From an uncultured Bacteroidales bacterium (GTDB lineage Bacteria; Bacteroidota; Bacteroidia; Bacteroidales; F082): DNA of 43,291 nt. Below, one piece after another: positions 1 to 6,822 of the stretch. Position numbers and translations under genes: made by a program. The notes beneath the pieces are model-generated. The model was not told where the DNA came from. It made no database searches and was given only the letters and a program-made list of their open reading frames with translations. The first letter of the stretch is position 1, and the number at the start of each line of letters is the position of its first letter. The stretch is taken from assembly GCA_937896505.1 (NCBI GenBank), contig CALBNP010000194.1:1-43291 (forward strand), written 5' to 3'.

Positions 1-18
1 GGACTTGCCTTGCTCCAT
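1..18 (-). CDS. Possible start of a further minus-strand gene (partial)
   Basis: An ATG on the minus strand at 16-18 opens a frame reading MEQGKS to the window edge. It begins 7 nt after the flavodiiron protein stop, so it could be the next gene of that operon. Only six codons are visible, so no product can be given and the call rests only on position. Confidence 0.25.
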
Positions 19-25
19 AGTTAGT

Positions 26-1213
26 TTATTGAATTTCTTTCCCAATTTTAAAGCCAAGATCGTAAAGTCGTTCGATGTCGTCTTCGCGAATAGGAGCACC
101 TTGTACTTCGACACTTTCGGCAGCGAGATTCCACTGGTTTTCTTCGGCAATTTTCGTAAGCGTCTTCAATCCGCCTCCGCCCCAAGTCTTGCCGCCAAAC
201 AAACCAAAGACTTTGTCTTTCGGCTTGAACTCGACGATTTCGTGAGTCAGCAGATTCATGTTTGGGAACATGCTGCCATAATGGGCGCAAGCTCCGATGA
301 TGACACCTTTGTATTTCCAAATATCGCTCATGATGAAAGAGACTTCGCTCTTGGCCACGTCATAAACGCGTATGTTCTTGATGCCGGCTTCAGCAGCACC
401 ACGGGCTATGATGTCGGCCATGCGTGCCGTGTTGCCATACATGGAACCATATACAATCACGATGCCTTCCTCGCTTTGGTGGCTGCTCCATTGGATGTAT
501 TTGTCGAGAACCCATTGCAGGTTGCTGCGCCAAACGAGTCCGTGTGATGGAGCTATCATCTTGATTTCCAAACCACCTAGTTTCTGAATGGCTTTTAGGG
601 TAGGTCCTGCCACCTTGCCGACGATGTTGGCATAATAGCGACGCATATCGTCCTCATAAAAACTGATGTCGGTTTCATCATCGAAAATGCCACCGTTCAA
701 GGCACCGAATCCGCCGAAAGCATCGTTTGAAAAGACAATCTTCGTGCTTTGCTCGTATGTGACCATCGATTCGGGCCAATGGACCATCGGGACCATGAAG
801 AATTGGAACGTATGCTGGCCGATGTTCAGCGTTTCTCCTTCGGCGATGACGAGTTTGTTGGTGATTGGACCATAGAATGCCTCCAAGGGAGCAAAGGTCT
901 TCGCATTTCCAACCACTTGTACTTCAGGATATTCCCTAATGATGGCACCAATGGAACCGCTATGGTCGGGCTCATCGTGGTTGATGATAAGATAATCGAT
1001 TTTTCGATCACCAAGGATGTTTTTCACCTTGTGGAGATACTCGTCGAAGAAACCCGCTTCAACGGGGTCGATGAGGGCGACTTTGTCGTCAACAACCAAG
1101 TATGAGTTGTATGAAACGCCGTTTGGCAATTCCATGTGGTTTTCGAACAGTTCAGTACGTCGGTCGTTTACGCCAACGTAAAAGATGTTTTCGCTTAAAG
1201 TGATGTGTTTCAT
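26..1213 (-). CDS. Flavodiiron protein (FprA/ROO family O2 or NO reductase)
   Basis: This 395-residue protein has the complete two-domain layout of class A flavodiiron proteins. The N-terminal metallo-beta-lactamase-like domain carries the diiron ligands H79, E81, D83 and H84 (NHDEPDHSG), then H145 (MVHWPES), D164 (SNDAFGG) and a later His in the APSHG segment. The C-terminal flavodoxin domain, from about residue 250, starts with the FMN loop YGSMYGNT. Family members reduce O2 to water (some reduce NO to N2O) in the cytoplasm, taking electrons from rubredoxin. The upstream gene, only 3 nt away, encodes a flavin reductase-rubredoxin fusion that is the likely electron donor, and a PerR-type regulator precedes both. 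Length is normal for the family. O2 versus NO preference cannot be read from sequence. Confidence 0.95.
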   Translation of the reverse strand: MKHITLSENIFYVGVNDRRTELFENHMELPNGVSYNSYLVVDDKVALIDPVEAGFFDEYLHKVKNILGDRKIDYLIINHDEPDHSGSIGAIIREYPEVQVVGNAKTFAPLEAFYGPITNKLVIAEGETLNIGQHTFQFFMVPMVHWPESMVTYEQSTKIVFSNDAFGGFGALNGGIFDDETDISFYEDDMRRYYANIVGKVAGPTLKAIQKLGGLEIKMIAPSHGLVWRSNLQWVLDKYIQWSSHQSEEGIVIVYGSMYGNTARMADIIARGAAEAGIKNIRVYDVAKSEVSFIMSDIWKYKGVIIGACAHYGSMFPNMNLLTHEIVEFKPKDKVFGLFGGKTWGGGGLKTLTKIAEENQWNLAAESVEVQGAPIREDDIERLYDLGFKIGKEIQ

Positions 1214-1216
1214 GGC

Positions 1217-1840
1217 TTAAAGTATTTCTTCGAAGTCTTCTTTTCCGTGTTTGCAGGTTGGACAGACGAAATCGTCTGGCAGCTCGTCACCTTCGTAAAT
1301 GTAGCCGCACACCTTGCAGACCCAACGGCGTTTGCCATTGGCAGGTTTTTCAGCCTTGGGCTGAGGTTTCGGCTTGATGTTGGTCTGGTAATAGTCGTAG
1401 GTGACTGATGGTTTGTCAGAGAGCACTTCGGCATCGAGCACTTCACCGATGAACATGGTATGTGTGCCGAAATCAATGGTTTCCACCACATGGCAAGCGA
1501 TGAAAGCATTGGTGTAATTCGGGAGGTAAAGTACATGATTCACAGCGCGATGCTCTTCTTTGCAGTCCTCAAACTTGTTGACATTCCGACCCGATTGGAA
1601 TCCGAAATGCTCAAACACTTTCATGGGTGTCTCGGTGGTCAGCATTGAGAGGTTGAAAACGCACGAATCCTTAATGAGGTCGTGGGTGTAGTTGCTCTTG
1701 TTAACGTTGACAGCGATGCGAAGCGGGTTGCTCGTAAGTTGCATCACCGAATTGACGATGCAGCCGTTGTCGTGGTTCTCGTAATTTGTAGTGAGGACGT
1801 AAAGTCCGTAACCAATTTTGAATAAAGCCTTGTTGTCCAT
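1217..1840 (-). CDS. Flavin reductase-rubredoxin fusion (high-molecular-weight rubredoxin)
   Basis: Residues 1-150 form a flavin reductase-like FMN-binding domain (split-barrel, opening MDNKALFKIGYGLYVLTT). A proline/lysine-rich linker (about 152-168) then leads to a C-terminal rubredoxin domain with CKVCGYIYEG and CPTCKHG, giving four cysteines for one iron. Proteins of this type (Hrb of acetogens) pass electrons from NAD(P)H to a flavodiiron protein. Here the flavodiiron gene follows after 3 nt, and the PerR-like gene lies 21 nt upstream, so the three genes look like one operon. The second knuckle has Lys-His where most rubredoxins have Gly plus a small residue, a mild variation that leaves the ligands intact. 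Confidence 0.92.
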   Translation of the reverse strand: MDNKALFKIGYGLYVLTTNYENHDNGCIVNSVMQLTSNPLRIAVNVNKSNYTHDLIKDSCVFNLSMLTTETPMKVFEHFGFQSGRNVNKFEDCKEEHRAVNHVLYLPNYTNAFIACHVVETIDFGTHTMFIGEVLDAEVLSDKPSVTYDYYQTNIKPKPQPKAEKPANGKRRWVCKVCGYIYEGDELPDDFVCPTCKHGKEDFEEIL

Positions 1841-1861
1841 AATTAAAATGTATTTGGTTGG

Positions 1862-2299
1862 TTATAGGTTTAATAAGGTTCTGATTTCTTCAGTTTTGTC
1901 TTTCGAAGAGCATTCTTTGCAGACACCGTAATAGAATAATTTGACATCGCTAACTTTGAAACCTTCCATTTCAGGAGTCTTGATCTCGGGAAGTGGGAAG
2001 TCGTAAATCTTACCGCATTTGTGGCATTTGAAGTGGGTGTGATTCTTAATGTTAGCATCATAGTGCATCACATCGTCATCAGTTAGGAAACGATTGATGA
2101 TGCCTTCTTCCACAAACAATGTCAAAGTGTTGTAGATGGTGGTTTTAGATAGGGTAGGCATTGATGCCGAAAGGGCATTGTAGATGTTGTCAACCGTTGG
2201 ATGCGTGTGGTGCGTCTCCATATAATTCAGTATGGCAATACGTTGCATCGATGGGTTGATGCCTCGTTCCCTTAGTCTTGTTGCAGTGTCGATTAGCAT
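1862..2299 (-). CDS. perR: PerR-type peroxide-sensing Fur family repressor
   Basis: This 145-residue Fur-family protein has an N-terminal winged helix (about 1-80) and a C-terminal dimerisation domain. The structural zinc site is C92, C95, C127 and C130. The regulatory metal ligands of B. subtilis PerR (H37, D85, H91, H93, D104) all recur with a constant offset of four as H33, D81, H87, H89 and D100. Asp rather than Glu at the last position (GKIYDF) is the feature used to separate PerR from Fur. It is the first gene of an operon with the rubredoxin fusion and flavodiiron protein. A perfect 7-1-7 palindrome resembling a PerR box lies 12-26 nt upstream of its ATG, implying autoregulation. PerR function is inferred, not tested. 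Confidence 0.88.
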   Translation of the reverse strand: MLIDTATRLRERGINPSMQRIAILNYMETHHTHPTVDNIYNALSASMPTLSKTTIYNTLTLFVEEGIINRFLTDDDVMHYDANIKNHTHFKCHKCGKIYDFPLPEIKTPEMEGFKVSDVKLFYYGVCKECSSKDKTEEIRTLLNL

Positions 2300-2310
2300 G
2301 TTTTACAATT

Positions 2311-2325
2311 TTGTAATTATTACAA
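2311..2325. promoter_or_regulatory. Putative PerR box
   Basis: TTGTAATTATTACAA is a perfect 7-1-7 inverted repeat and resembles the B. subtilis PerR box TTATAATNATTATAA. It lies between the perR start codon (2299) and the minus-strand -7 box at 2340-2347, just downstream of the expected transcription start. A bound repressor there would block the perR-rubredoxin-flavodiiron operon. An overlapping palindrome, TTACAATTTTGTAA (2303-2316), extends the operator toward the start codon. Confidence 0.65.
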
Positions 2326-2339
2326 TTTTAAACTCGCTG

Positions 2340-2347
2340 CAAAAATA
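2340..2347 (-). promoter_or_regulatory. -7 promoter box for the perR operon
   Basis: On the minus strand this reads TATTTTTG, matching the Bacteroidota -7 consensus TAnnTTTG. Transcription would start near 2333, giving a leader of about 34 nt that contains the PerR box. No convincing -33 TTTG is visible. Confidence 0.55.
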
Positions 2348-2387
2348 GTAAAAAAAACATAATTGCAACTATTGAGTGAAAAAATGG

Positions 2388-2395
2388 TAATTTTG
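2388..2395 (+). promoter_or_regulatory. -7 promoter box for the exonuclease gene
   Basis: TAATTTTG matches TAnnTTTG. Transcription would start near 2402, only a few nucleotides before the ATG at 2408, so the message would be nearly leaderless unless translation starts at the next in-frame ATG (2420). Confidence 0.5.
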
Positions 2396-2407
2396 CAAAA
2401 AATTTGA

Positions 2408-3016
2408 ATGAATCAAGGTATGGAAGAATCCATCAATAATGAAAACAAGCTGCGAAGCCGCCGCCCAAGAAGGCCAAAGAAGCCTGAGGTTAAGGTGCAG
2501 CCAAAATATATTCCTGATTATCATCTCACTGACTTTGTAGCCATTGATTTTGAGGCTGCAAATGCTGCCTTCACGAGTGCTTGCAGCATTGGGGTGGTCA
2601 TTGTTCGGAATGGCGAAATCGTGGAGCGGTATTACGGCTTGATGAAACCCGAACCGAATCATTACGATTGGTATAATACCAAGGTGCATGGACTGAAAAA
2701 ATCAGATACCGAGAATGCACCACGATTTCCATTTCTTTGGAAGCAGTTGGAAGAAAAGGTGAAAGGCTTGCCATTTGTGGCTCATGGAATGCTTTTCGAG
2801 CGTAATGTGCTTCGCGCCCTGCACGAATTTTACCATATTCCTTATCCAAATTATGAATTCTATTGTACGCATATCGGCTCGCAGGAGCGTGTCCCCGATT
2901 TGGAGAATCATAAATTGCAGACGGTAGCCAAACATTTTGGCTTCAACCTTGAAAAACATCACAACGCTTTGGCTGATGCCGAGGCTTGTGCTGTAATTGC
3001 AATAAATATTTTTTGA
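2408..3016 (+). CDS. DEDDh-type 3'-5' exonuclease (DnaQ-like)
   Basis: A 202-residue protein. A basic, Arg/Lys-rich N-terminal stretch (about 13-30) is followed by an exonuclease fold from about residue 40. ExoI is D47-F-E49. The ExoII-like segment is AHGMLFERNVL (125-135). ExoIII is HHNALADAEAC near the C-terminus, with its His and Asp. The family removes nucleotides from DNA or RNA 3' ends using two metal ions. At the ExoII position most members have AHNxxFD, whereas here the acidic residue is Glu131. Glu may still bind metal but could alter activity. The gene stands alone between perR (divergent) and the NfnAB-like fusion, which has its own promoter. Substrate unknown. The start could be ATG 2408 or ATG 2420. 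Confidence 0.82.
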   Translation: MNQGMEESINNENKLRSRRPRRPKKPEVKVQPKYIPDYHLTDFVAIDFEAANAAFTSACSIGVVIVRNGEIVERYYGLMKPEPNHYDWYNTKVHGLKKSDTENAPRFPFLWKQLEEKVKGLPFVAHGMLFERNVLRALHEFYHIPYPNYEFYCTHIGSQERVPDLENHKLQTVAKHFGFNLEKHHNALADAEACAVIAINIF

Positions 3017-3043
3017 TTTGTATTTAAAATTCCTTTACCTTTG
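3012..3043 (+). promoter_or_regulatory. Promoter of the NfnAB-like fusion gene (-33 and -7)
   Basis: TTTG at 3012-3015 is separated by 20 nt from TACCTTTG at 3036-3043. This is the full Bacteroidota pattern TTTG-N19-21-TAnnTTTG. Transcription would start near 3050 with a leader of about 18 nt before ATG 3068. It is the best two-part promoter match I noticed in the window. Confidence 0.65.
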
Positions 3044-3067
3044 GCAAAAATTTAAAAACATCATATC

Positions 3068-5344
3068 ATGTTCGAAATACTTAGAAAAGAGACTTTTGCT
3101 GCCGAAACTTACCTCATGGAAGTTTCAGCACCTCACATCGCACAATCTGCTTTACCAGGTCAGTTCCTTATCGTTAAGATGACCGAAAAAGCTGAACGTA
3201 TTCCTTTGACTATTAGTGATTACCAACGCATTAAGGGTACTGTTACCATCGTATTCAAGGCTATTGGTGATTCAACACGAAAAATGGCTGAATATAAGGT
3301 TGGCGATCATTTCTGTGATGTCGTCGGTCCTCTTGGCAAGCCATCGGAATTTGCCACGATGACGGCAGAGCAACTGCGCCATCGTTCGTTTGTGTTCATC
3401 GGTGGTGGTGTGGGCATTGCGCCTATCTATCCGCAGGTGAAATGGTTGTGCGAACATGGTGCCTTGCCGGATTGCATCATTGGCGCCCGTACAAAAGACC
3501 TTCTCATCTTCGAAAAGGAATTGTCGGAAGTTTGCAACCTTTATGTCACATCGGATGATGGTTCTACTGGCCATAAAGGATTGGTTACCGATGTGTTGCG
3601 TCAGTTGGTGGCAAATGGCAAGAAATACGATGAATGCGTTGCCATCGGCCCGATGATTATGATGAAGTTTGCCACAAAGACTTGCGAGGAATTGGGCATC
3701 CGTTGCACCATTTCGCTGAACAGCCTCATGGTTGACGGCACGGGAATGTGTGGCGCTTGCCGTGTGAGCATTGCTGGCAAGACCAAGTTCACCTGCGTTG
3801 ATGGACCTGAATTCCTTGGCAAAGACGTGGATTTCGATACGGCCATGAAACGTCAAGCCATGTATAATAATGTGGTGACGCGCAAGCAGCTCGAAAAGGA
3901 AGAAAAGGAAGAAGGTCACGTTTGCCACGTTGGCGGCATAGCCGAAGAGGTTGCTGACAAGAAACATCGTGTACCATGCCCTGAGCAGAATCCTGAAGTC
4001 CGTGCTCATAACTTTGACGAAGTTTGTTTGGGCTATACAGCTGAGATGGCTATTCAAGAAGCCCAACGCTGCCTGAACTGTAAGAACCCACAATGCGTTG
4101 CTCATTGCCCTGTGAATGTGAATATTCCGGGCTTCATCGCACGTGTTGCCCGTGGCGACTTCGAAGGTGCTGCAGGTGTCATCAGCTGCGACTCGGCATT
4201 GCCGGCTGTCTGTGGCCGTGTGTGCCCTCAAGAATCGCAATGCGAAGGCAGTTGCGTGATGGGCAAGAAGTTCGAGCCTATCGCCATCGGCAAACTTGAG
4301 CGTTTTGTTGGCGATTATGCCATCGAACATGATTTGCATTTCGATAATCCAGGCTTGAAGAACAACCATAAAGTGGCTGTCATCGGCAGCGGTCCTTCGG
4401 GCTTGACCTGTGCTAAGGATCTTTTGGCTATGGGTTATGATGTAACCATTTTCGAAGCCTTGCATGAATATGGTGGCGTGCTGGTTTATGGCATCCCGTC
4501 GTTCCGTCTGCCAAAGGATACGGTTGTGAAGAAGGAAGTGGAAAGTGTGGTCCGTTTGGGAGCCAAGATGGAGAAAGATGTCATCGTGGGTCGTACTGTT
4601 ACCGTGGGCGAACTGCTTCACCGTAAGGGCTTTGATGCGGTTTATATTGGTTCGGGTGCCGGTTTCCCGATGATGCTCAATGTGCCAGGCGAAAACCTCT
4701 GCGGTGTGGTTTCGGCCAATGAATTCCTTACCCGTAACAACTTGCTGTTCTCATACAAGGAAGGCTTTGAAACGCCTAACTATGTAGGCAAAAAAGTGGC
4801 TGTGGTCGGTGGTGGCAATGTCGCTATGGATGCTGCCCGTACCGCTTTGCGCTTGGGTGCCGAGGTGCATGTCGTATATCGTCGTTCAGAGGCTGAACTT
4901 CCGGCTCGTGCCGAAGAAGTGCATCATGCCAAGGAAGAAGGCGTGTTGTTCGATTTGCTGACGGCTCCTGTCGAGGTTTTGGGCGACGAAAACGGATGGG
5001 TGAATGGCTTCAAGTGCGTGAAGTGCGAACTGGGCGAACCTGATGCTTCGGGCCGTCGTAGTCCTGTCCCGGTTGCGGGTTCTGAATTCGTGCTTGATGT
5101 CGATATGATCATCATGGCTCTCGGTACGTCACCTAACCCATTGATTGGCAGTACGACACCAAATCTTGAACTGAATAGAAAGGGTTGTATCGTGGCTGAT
5201 GAAAACGGACAGACCACGCACGAAGGTGTCTTCGCAGGTGGTGATGCCGTGAGTGGTGCCGCAACCGTCATCTTGGCTATGGGTGCAGGTAAGAAAGCAG
5301 CCAAGGCCATTGACGAATACATCAAAGGCTTGCCTAAGAAATAA
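3068..5344 (+). CDS. Fused NfnA/NfnB-like flavoprotein (FNR-like subunit + GltD-like subunit)
   Basis: A 758-residue fusion. Residues 1-270 are an FNR/PyrK-like FAD and NAD(P)-binding module with a C-terminal [2Fe-2S] cysteine cluster (GMCGACRVS near 225 and a further Cys in FTCVDG). Residues about 300-758 are a glutamate-synthase small-subunit-like module: [4Fe-4S] cysteines near 336 (CLNCKNPQCVAHCP) and again in CGRVCPQESQCEGSC, an FAD dinucleotide fold near 436 (VIGSGPSGL) and an NADPH fold near 577 (VVGGGNVAMDAAR). In NfnAB these two halves are separate subunits that bifurcate electrons between NADPH, NAD and ferredoxin. Bacteroidales often carry them fused, annotated as dihydroorotate dehydrogenase subunit/glutamate synthase. 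No large GltB subunit is nearby, which favours the Nfn-like role. Function is inferred from architecture. Confidence 0.9.
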   Translation: MFEILRKETFAAETYLMEVSAPHIAQSALPGQFLIVKMTEKAERIPLTISDYQRIKGTVTIVFKAIGDSTRKMAEYKVGDHFCDVVGPLGKPSEFATMTAEQLRHRSFVFIGGGVGIAPIYPQVKWLCEHGALPDCIIGARTKDLLIFEKELSEVCNLYVTSDDGSTGHKGLVTDVLRQLVANGKKYDECVAIGPMIMMKFATKTCEELGIRCTISLNSLMVDGTGMCGACRVSIAGKTKFTCVDGPEFLGKDVDFDTAMKRQAMYNNVVTRKQLEKEEKEEGHVCHVGGIAEEVADKKHRVPCPEQNPEVRAHNFDEVCLGYTAEMAIQEAQRCLNCKNPQCVAHCPVNVNIPGFIARVARGDFEGAAGVISCDSALPAVCGRVCPQESQCEGSCVMGKKFEPIAIGKLERFVGDYAIEHDLHFDNPGLKNNHKVAVIGSGPSGLTCAKDLLAMGYDVTIFEALHEYGGVLVYGIPSFRLPKDTVVKKEVESVVRLGAKMEKDVIVGRTVTVGELLHRKGFDAVYIGSGAGFPMMLNVPGENLCGVVSANEFLTRNNLLFSYKEGFETPNYVGKKVAVVGGGNVAMDAARTALRLGAEVHVVYRRSEAELPARAEEVHHAKEEGVLFDLLTAPVEVLGDENGWVNGFKCVKCELGEPDASGRRSPVPVAGSEFVLDVDMIIMALGTSPNPLIGSTTPNLELNRKGCIVADENGQTTHEGVFAGGDAVSGAATVILAMGAGKKAAKAIDEYIKGLPKK

Positions 5345-5368
5345 GGTGAGTTTAATATGATTCAACAG

Positions 5369-5400
5369 GAGCCGGCGACAAGTCGGCTCTTGTTTTTTTT
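5369..5400 (+). terminator. Intrinsic terminator after the NfnAB-like gene
   Basis: GAGCCG (5369-5374) pairs with CGGCTC (5384-5389), and the stem is followed by TTG and a run of eight T (5393-5400). It lies 24 nt after the stop codon. The convergent gene on the other strand ends inside the T run. Confidence 0.8.
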
Positions 5401-5698
5401 ATTCCTTAATCTCCACATAGAAAACCGTTGGGTCGTCTTCTTCATCGAAGCTTTCGTCGGTGTAGTATTGCCCAGGCTTATCATCGTCTTGGAAGAGTTT
5501 CAGCACGACTTTCTTGAATGGGATGGGTTGCCCGTTGTCGCTGTATTTCTGGATGTCTTGACGTGTCAATCCTTCCATTTCCATCATTTTCAACATCATG
5601 GCGAGATCGAGGTTGACATTGAGGAAATCCTGTTTCCACTCGATGCTGATGACAGCGGTGGTGTAGAGCTTGAAATTCTTTACTTCTATGGCTTTCAT
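5399..5698 (-). CDS. Small conserved-looking protein of unknown function (99 aa)
   Basis: I do not recognise this family. The frame is open up to 5791, but the upstream 31 codons read through an AT-rich promoter-like stretch, so I place the start at the ATG at 5696-5698 (MKAIEVKNFKLYTTAV). The product is cytosolic, without signal peptide or membrane segment. It has a predicted helical middle (LDLAMMLKMMEMEGLTRQDIQKY) and an acidic C-terminal half rich in Asp/Glu (DDDKPGQYYTDESFDEEDD). It converges on the NfnAB-like gene and is divergent from the MORN-repeat gene, so it is probably monocistronic. That it is a gene is likely from its codon-like composition and its convergent position. Confidence 0.6.
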   Translation of the reverse strand: MKAIEVKNFKLYTTAVISIEWKQDFLNVNLDLAMMLKMMEMEGLTRQDIQKYSDNGQPIPFKKVVLKLFQDDDKPGQYYTDESFDEEDDPTVFYVEIKE

Positions 5699-5790
5699 TT
5701 TAGCAAGTGTTTTATTGCCGCAAAATTGCAAAATATTCCGTAATGCGCAATAAAATGCACGATAATTGTAAGTGATAAAATAAAATTTCA

Positions 5791-5798
5791 TAATTTTG
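5791..5798 (+). promoter_or_regulatory. -7 promoter box for the MORN-repeat gene
   Basis: TAATTTTG matches TAnnTTTG. A TTG at 5766-5768, 22 nt upstream, may serve as a weak -33. The expected leader to ATG 5822 is about 15-18 nt. Confidence 0.55.
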
Positions 5799-5821
5799 TA
5801 CCAATTTAAAAACAGAAATCA

Positions 5822-6574
5822 ATGCGTAAAAATTTGATTATTACAGCTTTTGTGATGCTTTTTGCATCCATGTCGTTTGCTCAAACAATTGAAACCGTCG
5901 ATGTCAGCAAGGCTCCTGATGGAAAATTCACAGTTACCGCTTCCGATTGCATAATCGAAGGCCAAGTGCTTAAAGGACAAAAGGTTGGCACTTGGATTGA
6001 GTACTTTACAGGTGACAACTACCTGCCTCGCAAGATTGTGAGTTTTGCCAATGGTAAGAAAAACGGGGCTTACGTTGAAATTGACAAAACTGGGTCAATT
6101 ACCAAAAAAGCTGATTATAAGGATGACCAATTAGATGGTCAATGCAGCCAATGGTATCGTGGTGGCCGTTTGTCGAAGATGAACACCTACAAGAACGGCC
6201 TTATGGATGGCAGACAAGTCATTTGCTACGACAAAGGCGGCTTGCAGGAAGAAAGCAACTATAAAGATGGTCAGCGCAATGGTTTGACCACTTGGTATAA
6301 CGAGGATGGTGCCGTGAAGATGTCCATCGAATACAAGGATGGTAAATTTGATGGTGTGCAGAAGACCTACTATCAGAATGGCCAGCTGAAGTCATGCAAG
6401 AGCTACAAGGCTAACAAACAGCATGGCGATGCCAAGGAATACTATGAAAACGGCGCTTTGAAATCGGAAGCCACTTATAAAGAGGGCAAGCTTTCAGGCA
6501 AGGAAAAGACCTTTGAAAACAAAGGTGAAAAACCTGTTGAAAAACAAGCTGTCAAGCCTGCCAAGAAGAATTGA
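5822..6574 (+). CDS. Secreted MORN-repeat / YwqK-like protein
   Basis: This 250-residue protein begins with a clear signal peptide (MRKNLIITAFVMLFASMSFA, cleaved before Gln). It then carries a series of about 23-residue repeats with the pattern G-x-W-x-x-Y-x-x-G-x-L-x-x-x-x-x-Y-K-x-G-x-x-x-G (for example YKDGQRNGLTTWYNEDG and YKDGKFDGVQKTYYQNGQL). This is the MORN-variant repeat found in proteins annotated as YwqK-family antitoxins. The C-terminus is lysine-rich (KPVEKQAVKPAKKN). Despite the database name there is no toxin gene next to it, and export to the periplasm or surface argues against an antitoxin role. Such repeats usually mediate protein or membrane contacts. It has its own promoter and a strong terminator. 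Confidence 0.8.
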   Translation: MRKNLIITAFVMLFASMSFAQTIETVDVSKAPDGKFTVTASDCIIEGQVLKGQKVGTWIEYFTGDNYLPRKIVSFANGKKNGAYVEIDKTGSITKKADYKDDQLDGQCSQWYRGGRLSKMNTYKNGLMDGRQVICYDKGGLQEESNYKDGQRNGLTTWYNEDGAVKMSIEYKDGKFDGVQKTYYQNGQLKSCKSYKANKQHGDAKEYYENGALKSEATYKEGKLSGKEKTFENKGEKPVEKQAVKPAKKN

Positions 6575-6600
6575 TGTTGGCTAAATTGGAAAAAAGATTT

Positions 6601-6628
6601 GGGACAGCTTCGGTTGCCCCATTTTTTT
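6601..6628 (+). terminator. Intrinsic terminator with UUCG tetraloop
   Basis: GGG(A)CAGC pairs with GTTGCCC around a C(UUCG)G tetraloop (one bulged A at 6604), followed by CA and seven T (6622-6628). It lies 26 nt after the MORN-repeat gene and directly before the riboswitch promoter, so it insulates the next unit. Confidence 0.8.
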
Positions 6629-6631
6629 GTC

Positions 6632-6639
6632 TATTTTTG
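6632..6639 (+). promoter_or_regulatory. -7 promoter box of the cobalamin riboswitch transcript
   Basis: TATTTTTG matches TAnnTTTG and ends 6 nt before the first riboswitch nucleotides. Transcription should therefore start near 6645, giving a leader made almost entirely of the riboswitch. Confidence 0.6.
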
Positions 6640-6644
6640 CAGCG

Positions 6645-6800
6645 CAATAGGTGTCGATGAGCGACTCAATAGGGAATCGGGTGAGAGTCCCGGACAGTTC
6701 CCGCTGCTGTGAACTCCGATGTTTGGTTGCTGGAATACCACTGTTCTACGGAATGGGAAGGTGGCAATCAGGGAGTAAGTCAGAAGACCTGCCTGTTGGT
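6645..6800 (+). ncRNA. Cobalamin (B12) riboswitch
   Basis: The conserved core is recognisable: GGGAAnCGGGTGAGAGTCCC (6672-6691), then the GGACAG..CCCGCTGCTGTGA segment (6692-6711), a CACTG...GGGAAGGTG stem (6739-6763) and the B12 box AGTCAGAAGACCTGCC (6778-6793). Riboswitches of this class bind adenosyl- or other cobalamins and switch off B12 uptake genes when the vitamin is plentiful. It lies directly in front of a BtuB-like receptor. The B12 box ends about 30 nt before the start codon with no separate terminator visible, which suggests control of translation initiation. Confidence 0.95.
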
Positions 6801-6822
6801 AATAATGCTTTCGGGTAAAAAG

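Noticed and set aside
3272..4621. 449-residue antisense frame opposite the NfnAB-like gene
   Set aside because: It is the shadow of a strongly recognised coding frame and its translation matches no domain pattern. The same holds for antisense frames at 6631-7797 and 23239-24642.
5822..6574. Toxin-antitoxin role for the YwqK-like protein
   Set aside because: It has a signal peptide and no neighbouring toxin gene. The antitoxin label of the family does not fit this context.
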